A stretch of 64,000 nt of DNA, taken from NCBI GenBank assembly GCA_026395515.1, contig JAPLYN010000005.1, forward strand, positions 527,210 to 591,209, in the 5' to 3' direction. Shown here in pieces: positions 22,032-31,853 of this stretch. Below the pieces are notes generated by a model. The model was not told the origin of the DNA. It did not search any database and saw nothing but the letters and a program-made list of their open reading frames with translations. A program made the translations under genes and the position numbers. Positions within the stretch are counted from its first letter, which is position 1; each line of letters starts with the position of its first letter. The DNA comes from Candidatus Peregrinibacteria bacterium (GTDB lineage: Bacteria; Patescibacteriota; Gracilibacteria; UBA1369; LOWO2-01-FULL-3).

Positions 22032-22658
22032 ATGTCCTACCTACCCCTAATCACAACCGTCACTATAATCCATCTTTTGGCTGTAATTAGCCCTGGACCG
22101 GATTTCATTATGTGCGTGCGCAACGCACTTACCTATTCTAGAAAAACTGGAATTTGGACAGCGGTTGGATTTGGGGCCGGTATTTCAGTACATATTTTTT
22201 ACTGCTTGGCCGGATTAGCATTAGTCATTTCAAAATCGATTCTCGTTTTCAACACCATAAAACTTTTAGGTGCAGCGTACCTAATCTACATTGGAGCGAA
22301 ATCAATTTTCTCAAAATCGTCAGTAATCGACGTCGGTCAACAAACTAAAAAAGAAGACATTTCACCGCTTGCAGCCATCAAAATTGGATTCCTTACAAAT
22401 GCCTTAAATCCAAAAGCAACACTACTATTTTTGAGCTTATTTACGATGGTAATTTCCCCAGAAACTCCAGCAACAGTTCAAGGAATAATGAGCTTCATCA
22501 TGATCGCAAATACAATCATCTGGTTCTCACTTGTTTCCGTTTTCTTCACACAAAAAAAAGTCCGCACCATATTCAATAAATTTCAAAACATCTTCAATAG
22601 AACTTTCGGAGGATTGCTAATTGCGCTAGGAGTGAAGGTGGCATTGAGTAATAAATAA
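22032..22658 (+). CDS. LysE/RhtB family exporter
   Basis: ISPGPDFIMCVRNALTYSRKTGIWTAVGFGAGISVHI; GFLTNALNPKATLLFLSLF. Confidence 0.93.
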   Translation: MSYLPLITTVTIIHLLAVISPGPDFIMCVRNALTYSRKTGIWTAVGFGAGISVHIFYCLAGLALVISKSILVFNTIKLLGAAYLIYIGAKSIFSKSSVIDVGQQTKKEDISPLAAIKIGFLTNALNPKATLLFLSLFTMVISPETPATVQGIMSFIMIANTIIWFSLVSVFFTQKKVRTIFNKFQNIFNRTFGGLLIALGVKVALSNK

Positions 22659-22663
22659 TAAGA

Positions 22664-22707
22664 ATTTTAGAATTATTTTAACTTTATTTTAAGTTTATTT
22701 AATATTT
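22664..22707. repeat. Four tandem 11-bp units
   Basis: ATTTTAGAATT|ATTTTAACTTT|ATTTTAAGTTT|ATTTAATATTT. Confidence 0.9.
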
Positions 22708-22726
22708 GCCTGCTACTCTTTGGTAT

Positions 22727-23140
22727 ATGCAAGTATACAAAACCAAGGCAAACAGATTACAAGGAACAGATTTCCACGAAGTTCGTAAAAAAGCTTTTGG
22801 AATTTATACGACAATAAAAAAGAAAAGCAAAAGAAGTCCATACGTCAGATCAGCATATTTCAACAAAGAAAAAATATTTCTTGCCATCTTCTGGCAACAC
22901 CTTTGGTCTAAAGAAAAATGGCAGGATAGAATGCGTAGATTAAAATACTACGCTGCAGCAATTGAACTAATACAAAATAGTAAATTTGATCCAAAATCAA
23001 AAGACAATCCTAATAAACCTGGAGAAATTCTCCATCGATTTACAGGTATTACAAATGATCATTATCTATTTCACGTACAGATTAAAATTGATAAACAATC
23101 TGGCCGTAAAGATTTCATTTCAGTCTTTCCAGACAAATAA
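22727..23140 (+). CDS. Small basic protein, possible RNase-toxin-like/PBECR-type fold (tentative)
   Basis: MQVYKTKANRLQGTDFHEVRKKAFGIY...NKPGEILHRFTGITNDHYLFHVQIKIDKQSGRKDFISVFPDK; start placed at the second Met. Confidence 0.5.
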   Translation: MQVYKTKANRLQGTDFHEVRKKAFGIYTTIKKKSKRSPYVRSAYFNKEKIFLAIFWQHLWSKEKWQDRMRRLKYYAAAIELIQNSKFDPKSKDNPNKPGEILHRFTGITNDHYLFHVQIKIDKQSGRKDFISVFPDK

Positions 23141-23141
23141 A

Positions 23142-23192
23142 AAAAGACCATCCGCTAGGTGTGGTATATAAACCACGGGCCGAAAGTCTTTT
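23142..23192 (+). ncRNA. Structured RNA element / hairpin starting right after the ORF stop
   Basis: Outer stem AAAAGAC/GTCTTTT, asymmetric internal loop CATCCGCTAGGT / GGGCCGAAA, inner stem GTGGT/ACCAC. Confidence 0.55.
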
Positions 23193-23240
23193 CGAGCCAA
23201 TAGTAGCAAAATAATAGTTAAAATCAAGTTTTATTTAGAA

Positions 23241-23273
23241 ATTTTAGAATTATTTTAAGTTTATTTAATGTTT
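23241..23273. repeat. Three tandem 11-bp units
   Basis: ATTTTAGAATT|ATTTTAAGTTT|ATTTAATGTTT. Confidence 0.9.
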
Positions 23274-23353
23274 GCCATAAACAATCTTCCTCATACCCTC
23301 ACCCTTCCCTTCCTCAAGCCATTCTGCTATACTCTTCTCTATTAATTTTAAAT

Positions 23354-23998
23354 ATGAGCGAGACAGAAGACCGCGAACATGAACAACCAGAATCACCAAT
23401 TTTCGATCCTTCCAGAATGGCACCGGGTGCAGATGCCGCACAATTTCTCGAAGAGCTCAGACAGCTTCAGATACCATGTCCCTGGGGCGACCTCACTAAA
23501 GGTGCAGGATTCGTTAAATTCCCCCATCCCATATCTTACATGCCAGACATGGAAGTCCTTCCTTACGTTCCATTAGCTTTAACTTTAGGATCAGGAATGT
23601 CGCCACATGACGCTCAATGCAGAGGATTTATACCAACATATCAATTCGGAAAATTAATTCACAGTGACATTATTGAACCACGCGTAGGTCCTAAAAACTA
23701 TTTAAGAATGGATTTAAGAGATCCGGAAAATATTAATCTTGGTGGCTTCAAAGTCCATGCCCTCATGAGCCAAGCTGTTTTCACTTATGACGGACTCGGA
23801 GTTAATTTCAGAGGAAGAGAGAACGAAATAGCAGTCGCAAAGGCTCTTTCGAATCTACTCATGCCAGGCGGAATCATCATAAACAACAACGTAGGGCCTA
23901 ACATATTCGAAGAAATTCTAATGAAAGAATGTGGATTCAAATACGTTAAAGAAGACTCAGCGTTTGGGGCAGTCATGCTTCAAAAACCATTTGAATGA
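23354..23998 (+). CDS. Hypothetical protein, possible degenerate methyltransferase-like fold
   Basis: C-terminal LLMPGGIIINNNVGPNIFEEILMKECGFKYV resembles the end of a class I MTase fold; extended -10 TGCTATACT upstream. Confidence 0.5.
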   Translation: MSETEDREHEQPESPIFDPSRMAPGADAAQFLEELRQLQIPCPWGDLTKGAGFVKFPHPISYMPDMEVLPYVPLALTLGSGMSPHDAQCRGFIPTYQFGKLIHSDIIEPRVGPKNYLRMDLRDPENINLGGFKVHALMSQAVFTYDGLGVNFRGRENEIAVAKALSNLLMPGGIIINNNVGPNIFEEILMKECGFKYVKEDSAFGAVMLQKPFE

Positions 23999-24477
23999 AA
24001 CTATTTTTTAGACTAGCATCTAAGCACATGCCAAATTTCACCCTTCAAAAAGCCACAATCGCCAACTGGGAAACTATCGAGCAAATCGAAAAAACTTCGA
24101 ATAGAAAACTTTATGCACCGAGAATAGATAAAGCAGAAATTCTTCACGACATCACTAATAATTTCATTTATTTTATTGTCGTTGAAAATAAAAAGATTGG
24201 ATTCATCTCATACATCGTAGAAGCTGATGGAAATATCGAATTCAACGGTCTCGTAATTCTTCCAGAATTCCAAGGCCAAGGAATAGCCAAAGCCACTTTC
24301 GAGCAAGTGCTAGAAATGACTAATGCTAAACATTATTCACTCTTCGTTCATCCGGAAAACGAAGCTGCTCTTAAAATTTACACCGATGCGGGTTTTACTA
24401 TACAATCACGTCTAGAAAATCACTTCGGCGACGGCGAACCAAGATTATTCATGACCCTCGCACATACACTCGCTTAG
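23995..24477 (+). CDS. GNAT family acetyltransferase
   Basis: LVILPEFQGQGIAKATFEQVLEM...LFVHPENEAALKIYTDAGFTI. Confidence 0.92.
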   Translation: MKLFFRLASKHMPNFTLQKATIANWETIEQIEKTSNRKLYAPRIDKAEILHDITNNFIYFIVVENKKIGFISYIVEADGNIEFNGLVILPEFQGQGIAKATFEQVLEMTNAKHYSLFVHPENEAALKIYTDAGFTIQSRLENHFGDGEPRLFMTLAHTLA

Positions 24478-24493
24478 TGCTAAACTCTCGCTG

Positions 24494-25372
24494 ATGACAA
24501 AAATCACCAACGAGCAAAAAGCTATCAACACCATTTATTTCAGCATCGCTGGAAGTGCTGTTCTAGCAATCATAAAATGGCTAGCAGGATTCTTTGGAAA
24601 TTCATACGCTCTTATCGCTGACGCCATCGAATCGACCACCGACGTTTTTTCATCCTGCTTAGTTTGGTTTGGAATAAAATATTCCAGCAAACCACCAGAC
24701 AAGAATCATCCCTACGGACATGGCAGAGCGGAGCCATTAATCACCTTTATCGTTGTAGGATTTCTAATCACTTCCGCCACTATCATCGCCTACGAAAGTA
24801 TTAAAAATATTCAAACTCCCCATTCATTACCAAAAGCGTGGACACTTATTTTTCTTGCTGGAATTATTATTTGGAAAGAAATTTCATACCAACTCGTTCT
24901 CAAAAAAAGCAAAGAAACAAAAAGCTCTTCACTCAAAGCAGACGCTTGGCATCACCGCAGTGACGCCATCACTTCCGTAGCAGCTTTCATTGGTATTTCC
25001 ATCGCCCTCATCGGCGGAAAAGGTTATGAACTAGCGGACGATTGGGCCGCACTTTTTGCATCAGGATTCATTCTCTACAACAGCTATTTAATTTTCAGAC
25101 CTGCGCTCGGCGAAATTATGGACGAGCATTTATATGATGATCTAGAGGCAGACATTAGAAAAATTTCCAAAAAAGTCGAAGGAATAGTAGACACTGAAAA
25201 ATGTCTAATTCGCAAAACAGGAATGAAATATCACGTAGATCTACACGCCATTGTCGACGCAAACATCTCAGTAAAAGAAGGGCATTCATTAGCCCACAAA
25301 CTACAATCAAGACTCCAAGAAGAAATTCCAGAACTAGGTCACGTACTCATACACGTGGAACCTACGGAATAA
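24494..25372 (+). CDS. Cation diffusion facilitator (CDF) transporter
   Basis: SYALIADAIESTTDVFSSCLVWFGIKYSSKPPDKNHPYGHGRAEPL; DAWHHRSDAITS. Confidence 0.94.
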   Translation: MTKITNEQKAINTIYFSIAGSAVLAIIKWLAGFFGNSYALIADAIESTTDVFSSCLVWFGIKYSSKPPDKNHPYGHGRAEPLITFIVVGFLITSATIIAYESIKNIQTPHSLPKAWTLIFLAGIIIWKEISYQLVLKKSKETKSSSLKADAWHHRSDAITSVAAFIGISIALIGGKGYELADDWAALFASGFILYNSYLIFRPALGEIMDEHLYDDLEADIRKISKKVEGIVDTEKCLIRKTGMKYHVDLHAIVDANISVKEGHSLAHKLQSRLQEEIPELGHVLIHVEPTE

Positions 25373-25432
25373 ATCTTAAACTCTATTCAATTTAGTGCTA
25401 CAATCGAATCATAAACCATAACCCCCTATCCT

Positions 25433-25540
25433 ATGGCTCACGGTCGCGAACAATTTAATCAAACTGAAACAAGAAAGAAACCAAAGAAAACTATGGCAGA
25501 GAAAAAACAAGAAAAAAGAGAGAAAAAAGCTAATCGTTAA
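25433..25540 (+). CDS. Lysine-rich 35-aa microprotein (absent from ORF track)
   Basis: MAHGREQFNQTETRKKPKKTMAEKKQEKREKKANR*; TGCTACAAT extended -10-like motif upstream. Confidence 0.5.
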   Translation: MAHGREQFNQTETRKKPKKTMAEKKQEKREKKANR

Positions 25541-25555
25541 TATCTAATTATCAAG

Positions 25556-25897
25556 ATGGGCGAATCAATCCCAACTTCCGAAGAAAGAAAAACTGCTATT
25601 AGAGAAGAACTTATCGCTGGAATAACAGATGAGATAGAAAGAGGCAGTGGCAATACTTGGCTGGCGTGTTTTGCCAGTAAACTCACTGTTTTAGGATTGA
25701 GACTACAACAACTAATAAGAAACGAAAAAACAAAAGACGCAGCTCAAGAACTCAAAACACAAGTAAACATCTTAGCTCAGAAACAATTCGGAATAGCTAC
25801 AGAATTGAATTATCAAGATCCTGGTGAAAAAATTAAAAACAACTTGCTAGACGAACTGACAGAATTATTTTACAAATTTGAACAACTAACATGCTAA
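25556..25897 (+). CDS. Hypothetical protein
   Basis: ORF overlapping the mscL start. Confidence 0.5.
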   Translation: MGESIPTSEERKTAIREELIAGITDEIERGSGNTWLACFASKLTVLGLRLQQLIRNEKTKDAAQELKTQVNILAQKQFGIATELNYQDPGEKIKNNLLDELTELFYKFEQLTC

Positions 25898-26337
25898 AGG
25901 AATTTAAAGATTTTGCCATCAAAGGAAATGTCATGGATATGGCCATTGGTATCATTATTGGTACGGCTTTTGGCAAGATAGTAACTTCCCTGGTAACAGA
26001 CGTCATCATGCCGCCAATTGGCTGGCTCACCGGCGATGTGGATTTCTCAAATTTAAAAATTATTTTGAAACCAGCAGTAGGAACAACCGACGCCGTGAGT
26101 ATTAATTATGGTAATTTTATTAATTCAATTTTAAGCTTTTTAATAGTCACCTTCTCAATTTTTTTCTTCATCAAACAGATGCATAAAATTCGAGAAAGAT
26201 TAGACAAGCACCTCGGCAAAGAAAAAAAATCTGCCGAAGAAGAACTCTCAGCAAAACAAATTTCCGACAAACACAAAGAACTAATTGAGCAAACAAAACT
26301 CCTCCGCGAGATCCGCGACCACTTGAAGAAGAGCTAA
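25891..26337 (+). CDS. mscL: Large-conductance mechanosensitive channel
   Basis: [46 protein letters not shown]. Confidence 0.97.
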   Translation: MLKEFKDFAIKGNVMDMAIGIIIGTAFGKIVTSLVTDVIMPPIGWLTGDVDFSNLKIILKPAVGTTDAVSINYGNFINSILSFLIVTFSIFFFIKQMHKIRERLDKHLGKEKKSAEEELSAKQISDKHKELIEQTKLLREIRDHLKKS

Positions 26338-26424
26338 TATCCGACACTCTTCTTACCAAAATCCAATCATTGCATCCAAAAATAAACGGCCGTATAATCC
26401 ACGCGCATATTTTCCAAAAATAAA

Positions 26425-28071
26425 ATGAAAAAAACTTTCAAAGCAGATTTAATTGCCGGAATAATTGTCGGTCTTATTGCTCTTCCACTAGCCATAGCTT
26501 TTGCCGTAGCAAGTGGGGCTCGCCCGGAACAAGGTATTTACACCTCCATCATCGCCGGACTCGTAATAGGCCTCCTTTCAGGCTCAAAATTCCAAATTTC
26601 CGGACCTACCGGAGCCTTTGTAGTCATTCTCCTCGGCATAGTAAACAAATTCGGCATGGATGGATTAATGCTCGCCGGATTTATGGCAGGTATAATTCTC
26701 TTACTTTTTGGAATTTTCAAATTTGGCTCAGCCATTAAATATATTCCCTACCCAGTAGTAATTGGCTTCACCGCCGGCATTGGTGTCACCATTTTTTCAG
26801 GAGAAATAAAAGATTTTTTCGGACTACATTTTGATAAAAGACCTGAAGGATTCATCGAAACAATAGTCATGGTAATATCAAATATTGAAAAAGGCTTCAA
26901 TACCAGCGCTGTCATGATTGGTCTCGTCACCATCATCGCCTGGATACTTTGGAAACGCTACAGCAAAACCTTCCCACCAGCCCCAATCGCCCTAGCTGCA
27001 GGCATAATTACTAGCATCATAATCGAATTATTTTTCACAAAATGGTTACCAAAACCAGTTTTAGTCGGGCTAATTCCATCAGGACTTCCGGAATTTCACA
27101 TGCTCAATTTTTCTTTAGATAGAATAAAACTCCTACTACCATCCGCATTTACAATTGCAATGCTCGGCTCCATAGAATCACTGCTATCCGCGGTAGTCGC
27201 AGATGGAATGACAGGTACTAAACACAATTCCAACAAGGAATTAATGGCTCAAGGAATTGGAAATATGATCCTTCCATTTTTTGGTGGAATACCAGCCACA
27301 GGAGCTATCGCCCGCACCGCAGCAAACATAAAATCAGGTGCACGCACACGCGCTGCCAGTGTAATTCACGCAATTACTTTGCTACTAATAATGCTCGTTT
27401 TTGGAACTTATGCTCAATACATTCCACTTTCCGCCCTAGCCGGAATTCTTATTATGGTTGCTTACAACATGGCTGAAATCCCACATTTCCTACATCTGTT
27501 AAAAGCGCCAAAACAAGATGCAGCAGTACTCGTAGCCACATTCTTGCTCACTGTATTTGTGGACCTTACTACGGCAGTAGGAATTGGAATCGTGCTTGCG
27601 GCTCTACTTTTCATTCAAAGAGTCAGCAAACTTTCCGTCACCAATATTTTAGAAGACGAAGACATTGGCACAGAGGGCTCAAAATTAATGCATGAATCCC
27701 TCAAAGAATTTCCACAAATCAGACTCTACGAATTATCCGGCTCACTATTCTTTGGAGTGGCTTCAGCGCTAGAGAATTCCATTCATCATGGTGCCGGAGA
27801 AATTCTAATTTTACGCATGAAACATGTTCATCACATGGACGCTACTGCTTTAAATACTTTAGATATTATCGTAGAAAAAGCCGTAAAAAAGAATGGTGAA
27901 GTTTACCTTTCCACAACCAGCGAAAAGATTTTGAAAAAATTAGACAAATACGGAATTATAAAAAAGATTGGTGGTCGAACTCATTGCCCTTCATCAACAA
28001 CAAAGGCGATAGAATTAGCAAAACATGATCTACATGCTACAATGGCAGCAAATCTAAAGATTCAGAAATGA
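26425..28071 (+). CDS. SulP family anion transporter with STAS domain
   Basis: DLIAGIIVGLIALPLAIAFAVASGARPEQGIYTSIIAGL; C-terminal STAS-like region (MKHVHHMDATALNTLDIIV). Confidence 0.93.
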   Translation: MKKTFKADLIAGIIVGLIALPLAIAFAVASGARPEQGIYTSIIAGLVIGLLSGSKFQISGPTGAFVVILLGIVNKFGMDGLMLAGFMAGIILLLFGIFKFGSAIKYIPYPVVIGFTAGIGVTIFSGEIKDFFGLHFDKRPEGFIETIVMVISNIEKGFNTSAVMIGLVTIIAWILWKRYSKTFPPAPIALAAGIITSIIIELFFTKWLPKPVLVGLIPSGLPEFHMLNFSLDRIKLLLPSAFTIAMLGSIESLLSAVVADGMTGTKHNSNKELMAQGIGNMILPFFGGIPATGAIARTAANIKSGARTRAASVIHAITLLLIMLVFGTYAQYIPLSALAGILIMVAYNMAEIPHFLHLLKAPKQDAAVLVATFLLTVFVDLTTAVGIGIVLAALLFIQRVSKLSVTNILEDEDIGTEGSKLMHESLKEFPQIRLYELSGSLFFGVASALENSIHHGAGEILILRMKHVHHMDATALNTLDIIVEKAVKKNGEVYLSTTSEKILKKLDKYGIIKKIGGRTHCPSSTTKAIELAKHDLHATMAANLKIQK

Positions 28072-29681
28072 AATCTTGCCATAAATGTCAAAATAAATTC
28101 ACGGTAACTTCTGAAGATAAGAAATTTCTCGAAGAAGTTAGTCCTATTTTCCATAATCAAAAATACTTAATTCCAGAGCCTACTCTCTGCCCTGACTGCC
28201 GTGCTCAACGCCGCATGTCTTGGCGTAATGAACGTTACTTCCACAAAAGAGAATGCGACCTCTGCAAAAAATCTATTTTATCAATGTACAGTTCAGAAGT
28301 TAAATTCCCAGTCTACTGTCTTGATTGTTGGTGGAGCGATAATTGGGATCCTAAAAAATATGCCCAAGATTTCGACTTTAATCGTCCATTTTTCGAACAA
28401 TTTTTCGAACTTCGCGATAAAACTCCTCATTTTTGTCTCGCAAATCTCGCTAGCACAATGGAAAATTCTGATTTCTGCAATCATGCTGGATACTTAAAAA
28501 ACTGCTATCTCCTGCTGAATTCCGATGAATCCGAACAATGCATGTATGGAAAAGGGGTGAACCGCTGCTTCAATTGTCTCGACTGTTTCAAAATCTATGA
28601 TTGCCAAGCTTGCTACGAATGTATCAATTGTAATAACTGCGCATTTTCTACCTTCCTCATTGATTCCTACACCTGTGATTCATGCCATTTTTCCGCCAAT
28701 CTTATAGGCTGCAAAAACTGTTTCGGCTGTGTAAATCTTCGCAATAAAGAATATTATTTTCTCAATAAACAATACAAGAAAGAAGAATACGAAAAAAAAG
28801 TAATCGAATTCAAAAAAAATCGCTCACTTACAGATCTCTGGAATCAATTTCAAGAATTTAGAAATAAACTTCCCTTCAAAGCGATGCAGGAAAAAAACAC
28901 TGAAAACTGCACGGGAGAATATTTAGTAAATTGCAAAAACTGTTCAGATTGTTATGACTCAGAAAATCTAGAAGAATGCCGTTATTGCAACGATTTAAAG
29001 AAGGGAGAAAAGGTTAGCTACAAGAATATGGACATCTCCTATTTTGGTATGGGCGTAGACTATTCATATGAATGTTCCGCATCGGGATACAAAGCAAATC
29101 ACACTCTTTTTTGCGAAAATGTTTGGGAATCTTATGATGTATTTTACTCACAACTTTGCACCAATAATTGTCACGATCTTTTCGGCTGCGCAGGAATGAA
29201 ACATGCAGAGCACTGCATTCTTAATAAGCAATATTCAAAAGATGAATATCAAAAATTAGCACCAAAAATAATAGAACATCTCAAAAAAGAAAATGCTTGG
29301 GGAGAATTTTTCCCATCTGAATATTCTGGCTTCAAATACAATGAAACAACAGCTTCAGAATATTTCCCAATGAATACCAAAGAAGAAAAAGATATAAACG
29401 AAACAAAAGCCGACAGCAAAAATAATATTCTGATTTGTGCAGAATCAGGGCAGCCTTTTAAACTTCAATCCTCAGAATTAAACTTCTACAATCAAATGGG
29501 TTTACCAATTCCCCTATTCCATCCAGACGTACGTCACTTCCACCGTCTTGCACTTCGCCGCCCGAGAAAACTCTTCGAGCGCACTTGCAGCAACTGCCAA
29601 AAACAAATTATAAGCAGTTTTTCACCAGAACGCCCAGAAAAGGTTTACTGCGAAAAATGTTATCTAGAAGCCGTTTATTAG
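28068..29681 (+). CDS. Cysteine-rich multi zinc-ribbon-like protein
   Basis: Many CxxC/CxxCxxxxxC repeats (CFNCLDCFKIYDCQACYECINCNNC...); terminal CSNCQKQ...CEKCY. Confidence 0.85.
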   Translation: MKSCHKCQNKFTVTSEDKKFLEEVSPIFHNQKYLIPEPTLCPDCRAQRRMSWRNERYFHKRECDLCKKSILSMYSSEVKFPVYCLDCWWSDNWDPKKYAQDFDFNRPFFEQFFELRDKTPHFCLANLASTMENSDFCNHAGYLKNCYLLLNSDESEQCMYGKGVNRCFNCLDCFKIYDCQACYECINCNNCAFSTFLIDSYTCDSCHFSANLIGCKNCFGCVNLRNKEYYFLNKQYKKEEYEKKVIEFKKNRSLTDLWNQFQEFRNKLPFKAMQEKNTENCTGEYLVNCKNCSDCYDSENLEECRYCNDLKKGEKVSYKNMDISYFGMGVDYSYECSASGYKANHTLFCENVWESYDVFYSQLCTNNCHDLFGCAGMKHAEHCILNKQYSKDEYQKLAPKIIEHLKKENAWGEFFPSEYSGFKYNETTASEYFPMNTKEEKDINETKADSKNNILICAESGQPFKLQSSELNFYNQMGLPIPLFHPDVRHFHRLALRRPRKLFERTCSNCQKQIISSFSPERPEKVYCEKCYLEAVY

Positions 29682-30214
29682 ACCTTCAGCTTAGCCTTGT
29701 ATTTCTCCCTTAGTTTCGTCAGCTTCGGTGAAATAACCACCTGGCAATATGGCGCATCAATATTCTTCGCGAAATAATTTTGATGATAATCTTCTGCTTC
29801 ATAAAATTCATGCAATGGTTCCACTTCAGTCACAATCATATCTTTAAATTCCCCAGAGTTTTCCAAATCACTAATGAAATTTTCCGCAGCAGCCTTTTGT
29901 TCTTCAGAAGTATACAAAATTACAGATCTATACTGAGTCCCTCTATCCGCACCCTGCTGATTCATCGTCGTAGGATTATGAGTATGGAAAAACACATCCA
30001 ATAAATCTCGATAAGGAATCACACTAGGATCAAATTCAATTCTAATAACTTCTGCATGACCGGTCTCGCCACTAGAAACACTCTCATAATCATGATCCAA
30101 ACCTTCTCCACCGGCATAACCAGGCTTCACTGAAACGACCCCATTCAACATTACAAAAATGGCTTCAGTACACCAGAAACATCCTCCACCAAAAACTGCA
30201 ATTTCTGTTTTCAT
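29678..30214 (-). CDS. msrA: Peptide methionine-S-sulfoxide reductase MsrA
   Basis: FGGGCFWCTEAIF; YHQNYF. Confidence 0.97.
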   Translation of the reverse strand: MKTEIAVFGGGCFWCTEAIFVMLNGVVSVKPGYAGGEGLDHDYESVSSGETGHAEVIRIEFDPSVIPYRDLLDVFFHTHNPTTMNQQGADRGTQYRSVILYTSEEQKAAAENFISDLENSGEFKDMIVTEVEPLHEFYEAEDYHQNYFAKNIDAPYCQVVISPKLTKLREKYKAKLKV

Positions 30215-30217
30215 AAA

Positions 30218-30583
30218 TTATTTCTTAGGAACAAATTTTAAAGAAAGTGAATTAACACAATGACGAGTATTCTTAGGCGTATATCTCTCCCCCTCAAACA
30301 CATGCCCCAAATGACCACCACAATTTATGCAGGTAATTTCCGTTCTGATCCCATCTTTATCTACAGTTTTCTTCACCGCACCAGGAATTTCCTGATCAAA
30401 ACTCGGCCACCCACAACCCGAATGGAACTTACTATCTGAGGTATAAAGCGGCGCATTACAACGACGACACATATAAGTACCTTCCACGTAAAAATCCTCA
30501 TATTCACCAGTAAAAGGCCTTTCCGTGCCCTTATAAACAATCACTCTCTCCTCCTCTGGAGTAAGATCATTAAATTTTGCCAT
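30218..30583 (-). CDS. msrB: Peptide methionine-R-sulfoxide reductase MsrB
   Basis: [53 protein letters not shown]. Confidence 0.96.
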   Translation of the reverse strand: MAKFNDLTPEEERVIVYKGTERPFTGEYEDFYVEGTYMCRRCNAPLYTSDSKFHSGCGWPSFDQEIPGAVKKTVDKDGIRTEITCINCGGHLGHVFEGERYTPKNTRHCVNSLSLKFVPKK

Positions 30584-30584
30584 A

Positions 30585-31853
30585 TTAATCATTATCAATA
30601 AATATTTCCGTACTTCTCAACCATTTTCTCACAGCCTTCCAGAAAGGCAAAATAGACAAAGCATATTTCAAATAAACAATTCTCTTCAAAAGCCAAACCC
30701 AATTCCCACTAAAAAGTCTTTCTCCGGATTTCCACACAGCATACTTTCCACCTATAGGTATCACCATCTGCATTTTACCAGGAACAAAGGCTTTCATTTC
30801 TTTTCCCTGAGACAATCTAAATATATTTTCAGCCAGTATTTCACCCTGTTCCACAGCCACAGATCCCAGCATAGGTAAGCGCTTCCCTGGATTAACAGTA
30901 TCTTCAAAAAAAGCATTATCTCCACCGGCAAAAACATTTCTATCTTCGTAGGATTGTAAAAATGGATTTACCAAAATTGCACCACCATATTTTTTCTCAC
31001 CCAGACCCGCCGACACTACCGGATTCACCATTACTCCACCTGTCCAAACCAAAATATCATAAAATTTCTTCTTCAATTTTCCATCCTTGCCTTTCAAAAC
31101 AATTTCTTTTTTCTCAACTTTTTTAATCAAAGTCTGCAAAGATACCACCACTCCTAGCTTCTTCAATCTCGCTAACACAAGAGCTGTTCCTTCTTTATCC
31201 ATGCCCAATAATTTTTCAGTTCCTTCAATTAGTTCCACATTCACTTTTCTACAATCGTATTTATATTTCGCACATAATTTTTTCAATGATCCAATCAACT
31301 CTCCAGCCATTTCTACACCAGTTGCCCCGCCCCCGCCAATCACAATATTCACCGTTCTAGAAACTCTTTTCTTCTTTAACTCAGCAAAGAAACCATCAAG
31401 ATGACAATTGAATTTCAAAGCATCGGCCACGGTTTTCATGGTCATAGCATTCTGTCTTAAACCAGGAATACCAAAATAATTATTCTCACTACCCATAGCC
31501 ACAATCAAATAATCGTAACTCAATGCTCCACTATCTTTCAAATGCACTATTCTCTTATCACCATCAATTCCAATCACTTCATCATGAATAAAACGCCCTC
31601 TACCAAAAAGCAATTTATAAATTGGTGTAGCCACAGTCTCCTTGAGCTGAAGCATACAACTATCCGTAATCTTCTTATTAAAAGCAGTAGCGACTTCATA
31701 TAAATCAGATCGATATATATGAGTAGATTCCTTATCTACCACTACAATCTCTCTTTTTATTCCAGCATTAATACACTTTTCCGCCAAATCTTGGGCAGCA
31801 CGAATTCCCACGAATCCACCACCCAAAATTACAATTTTGGTAACTTTTACCAT
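30585..31853 (-). CDS. Type II NADH dehydrogenase-like FAD oxidoreductase
   Basis: [45 protein letters not shown]. Confidence 0.9.
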   Translation of the reverse strand: MVKVTKIVILGGGFVGIRAAQDLAEKCINAGIKREIVVVDKESTHIYRSDLYEVATAFNKKITDSCMLQLKETVATPIYKLLFGRGRFIHDEVIGIDGDKRIVHLKDSGALSYDYLIVAMGSENNYFGIPGLRQNAMTMKTVADALKFNCHLDGFFAELKKKRVSRTVNIVIGGGGATGVEMAGELIGSLKKLCAKYKYDCRKVNVELIEGTEKLLGMDKEGTALVLARLKKLGVVVSLQTLIKKVEKKEIVLKGKDGKLKKKFYDILVWTGGVMVNPVVSAGLGEKKYGGAILVNPFLQSYEDRNVFAGGDNAFFEDTVNPGKRLPMLGSVAVEQGEILAENIFRLSQGKEMKAFVPGKMQMVIPIGGKYAVWKSGERLFSGNWVWLLKRIVYLKYALSILPFWKAVRKWLRSTEIFIDND

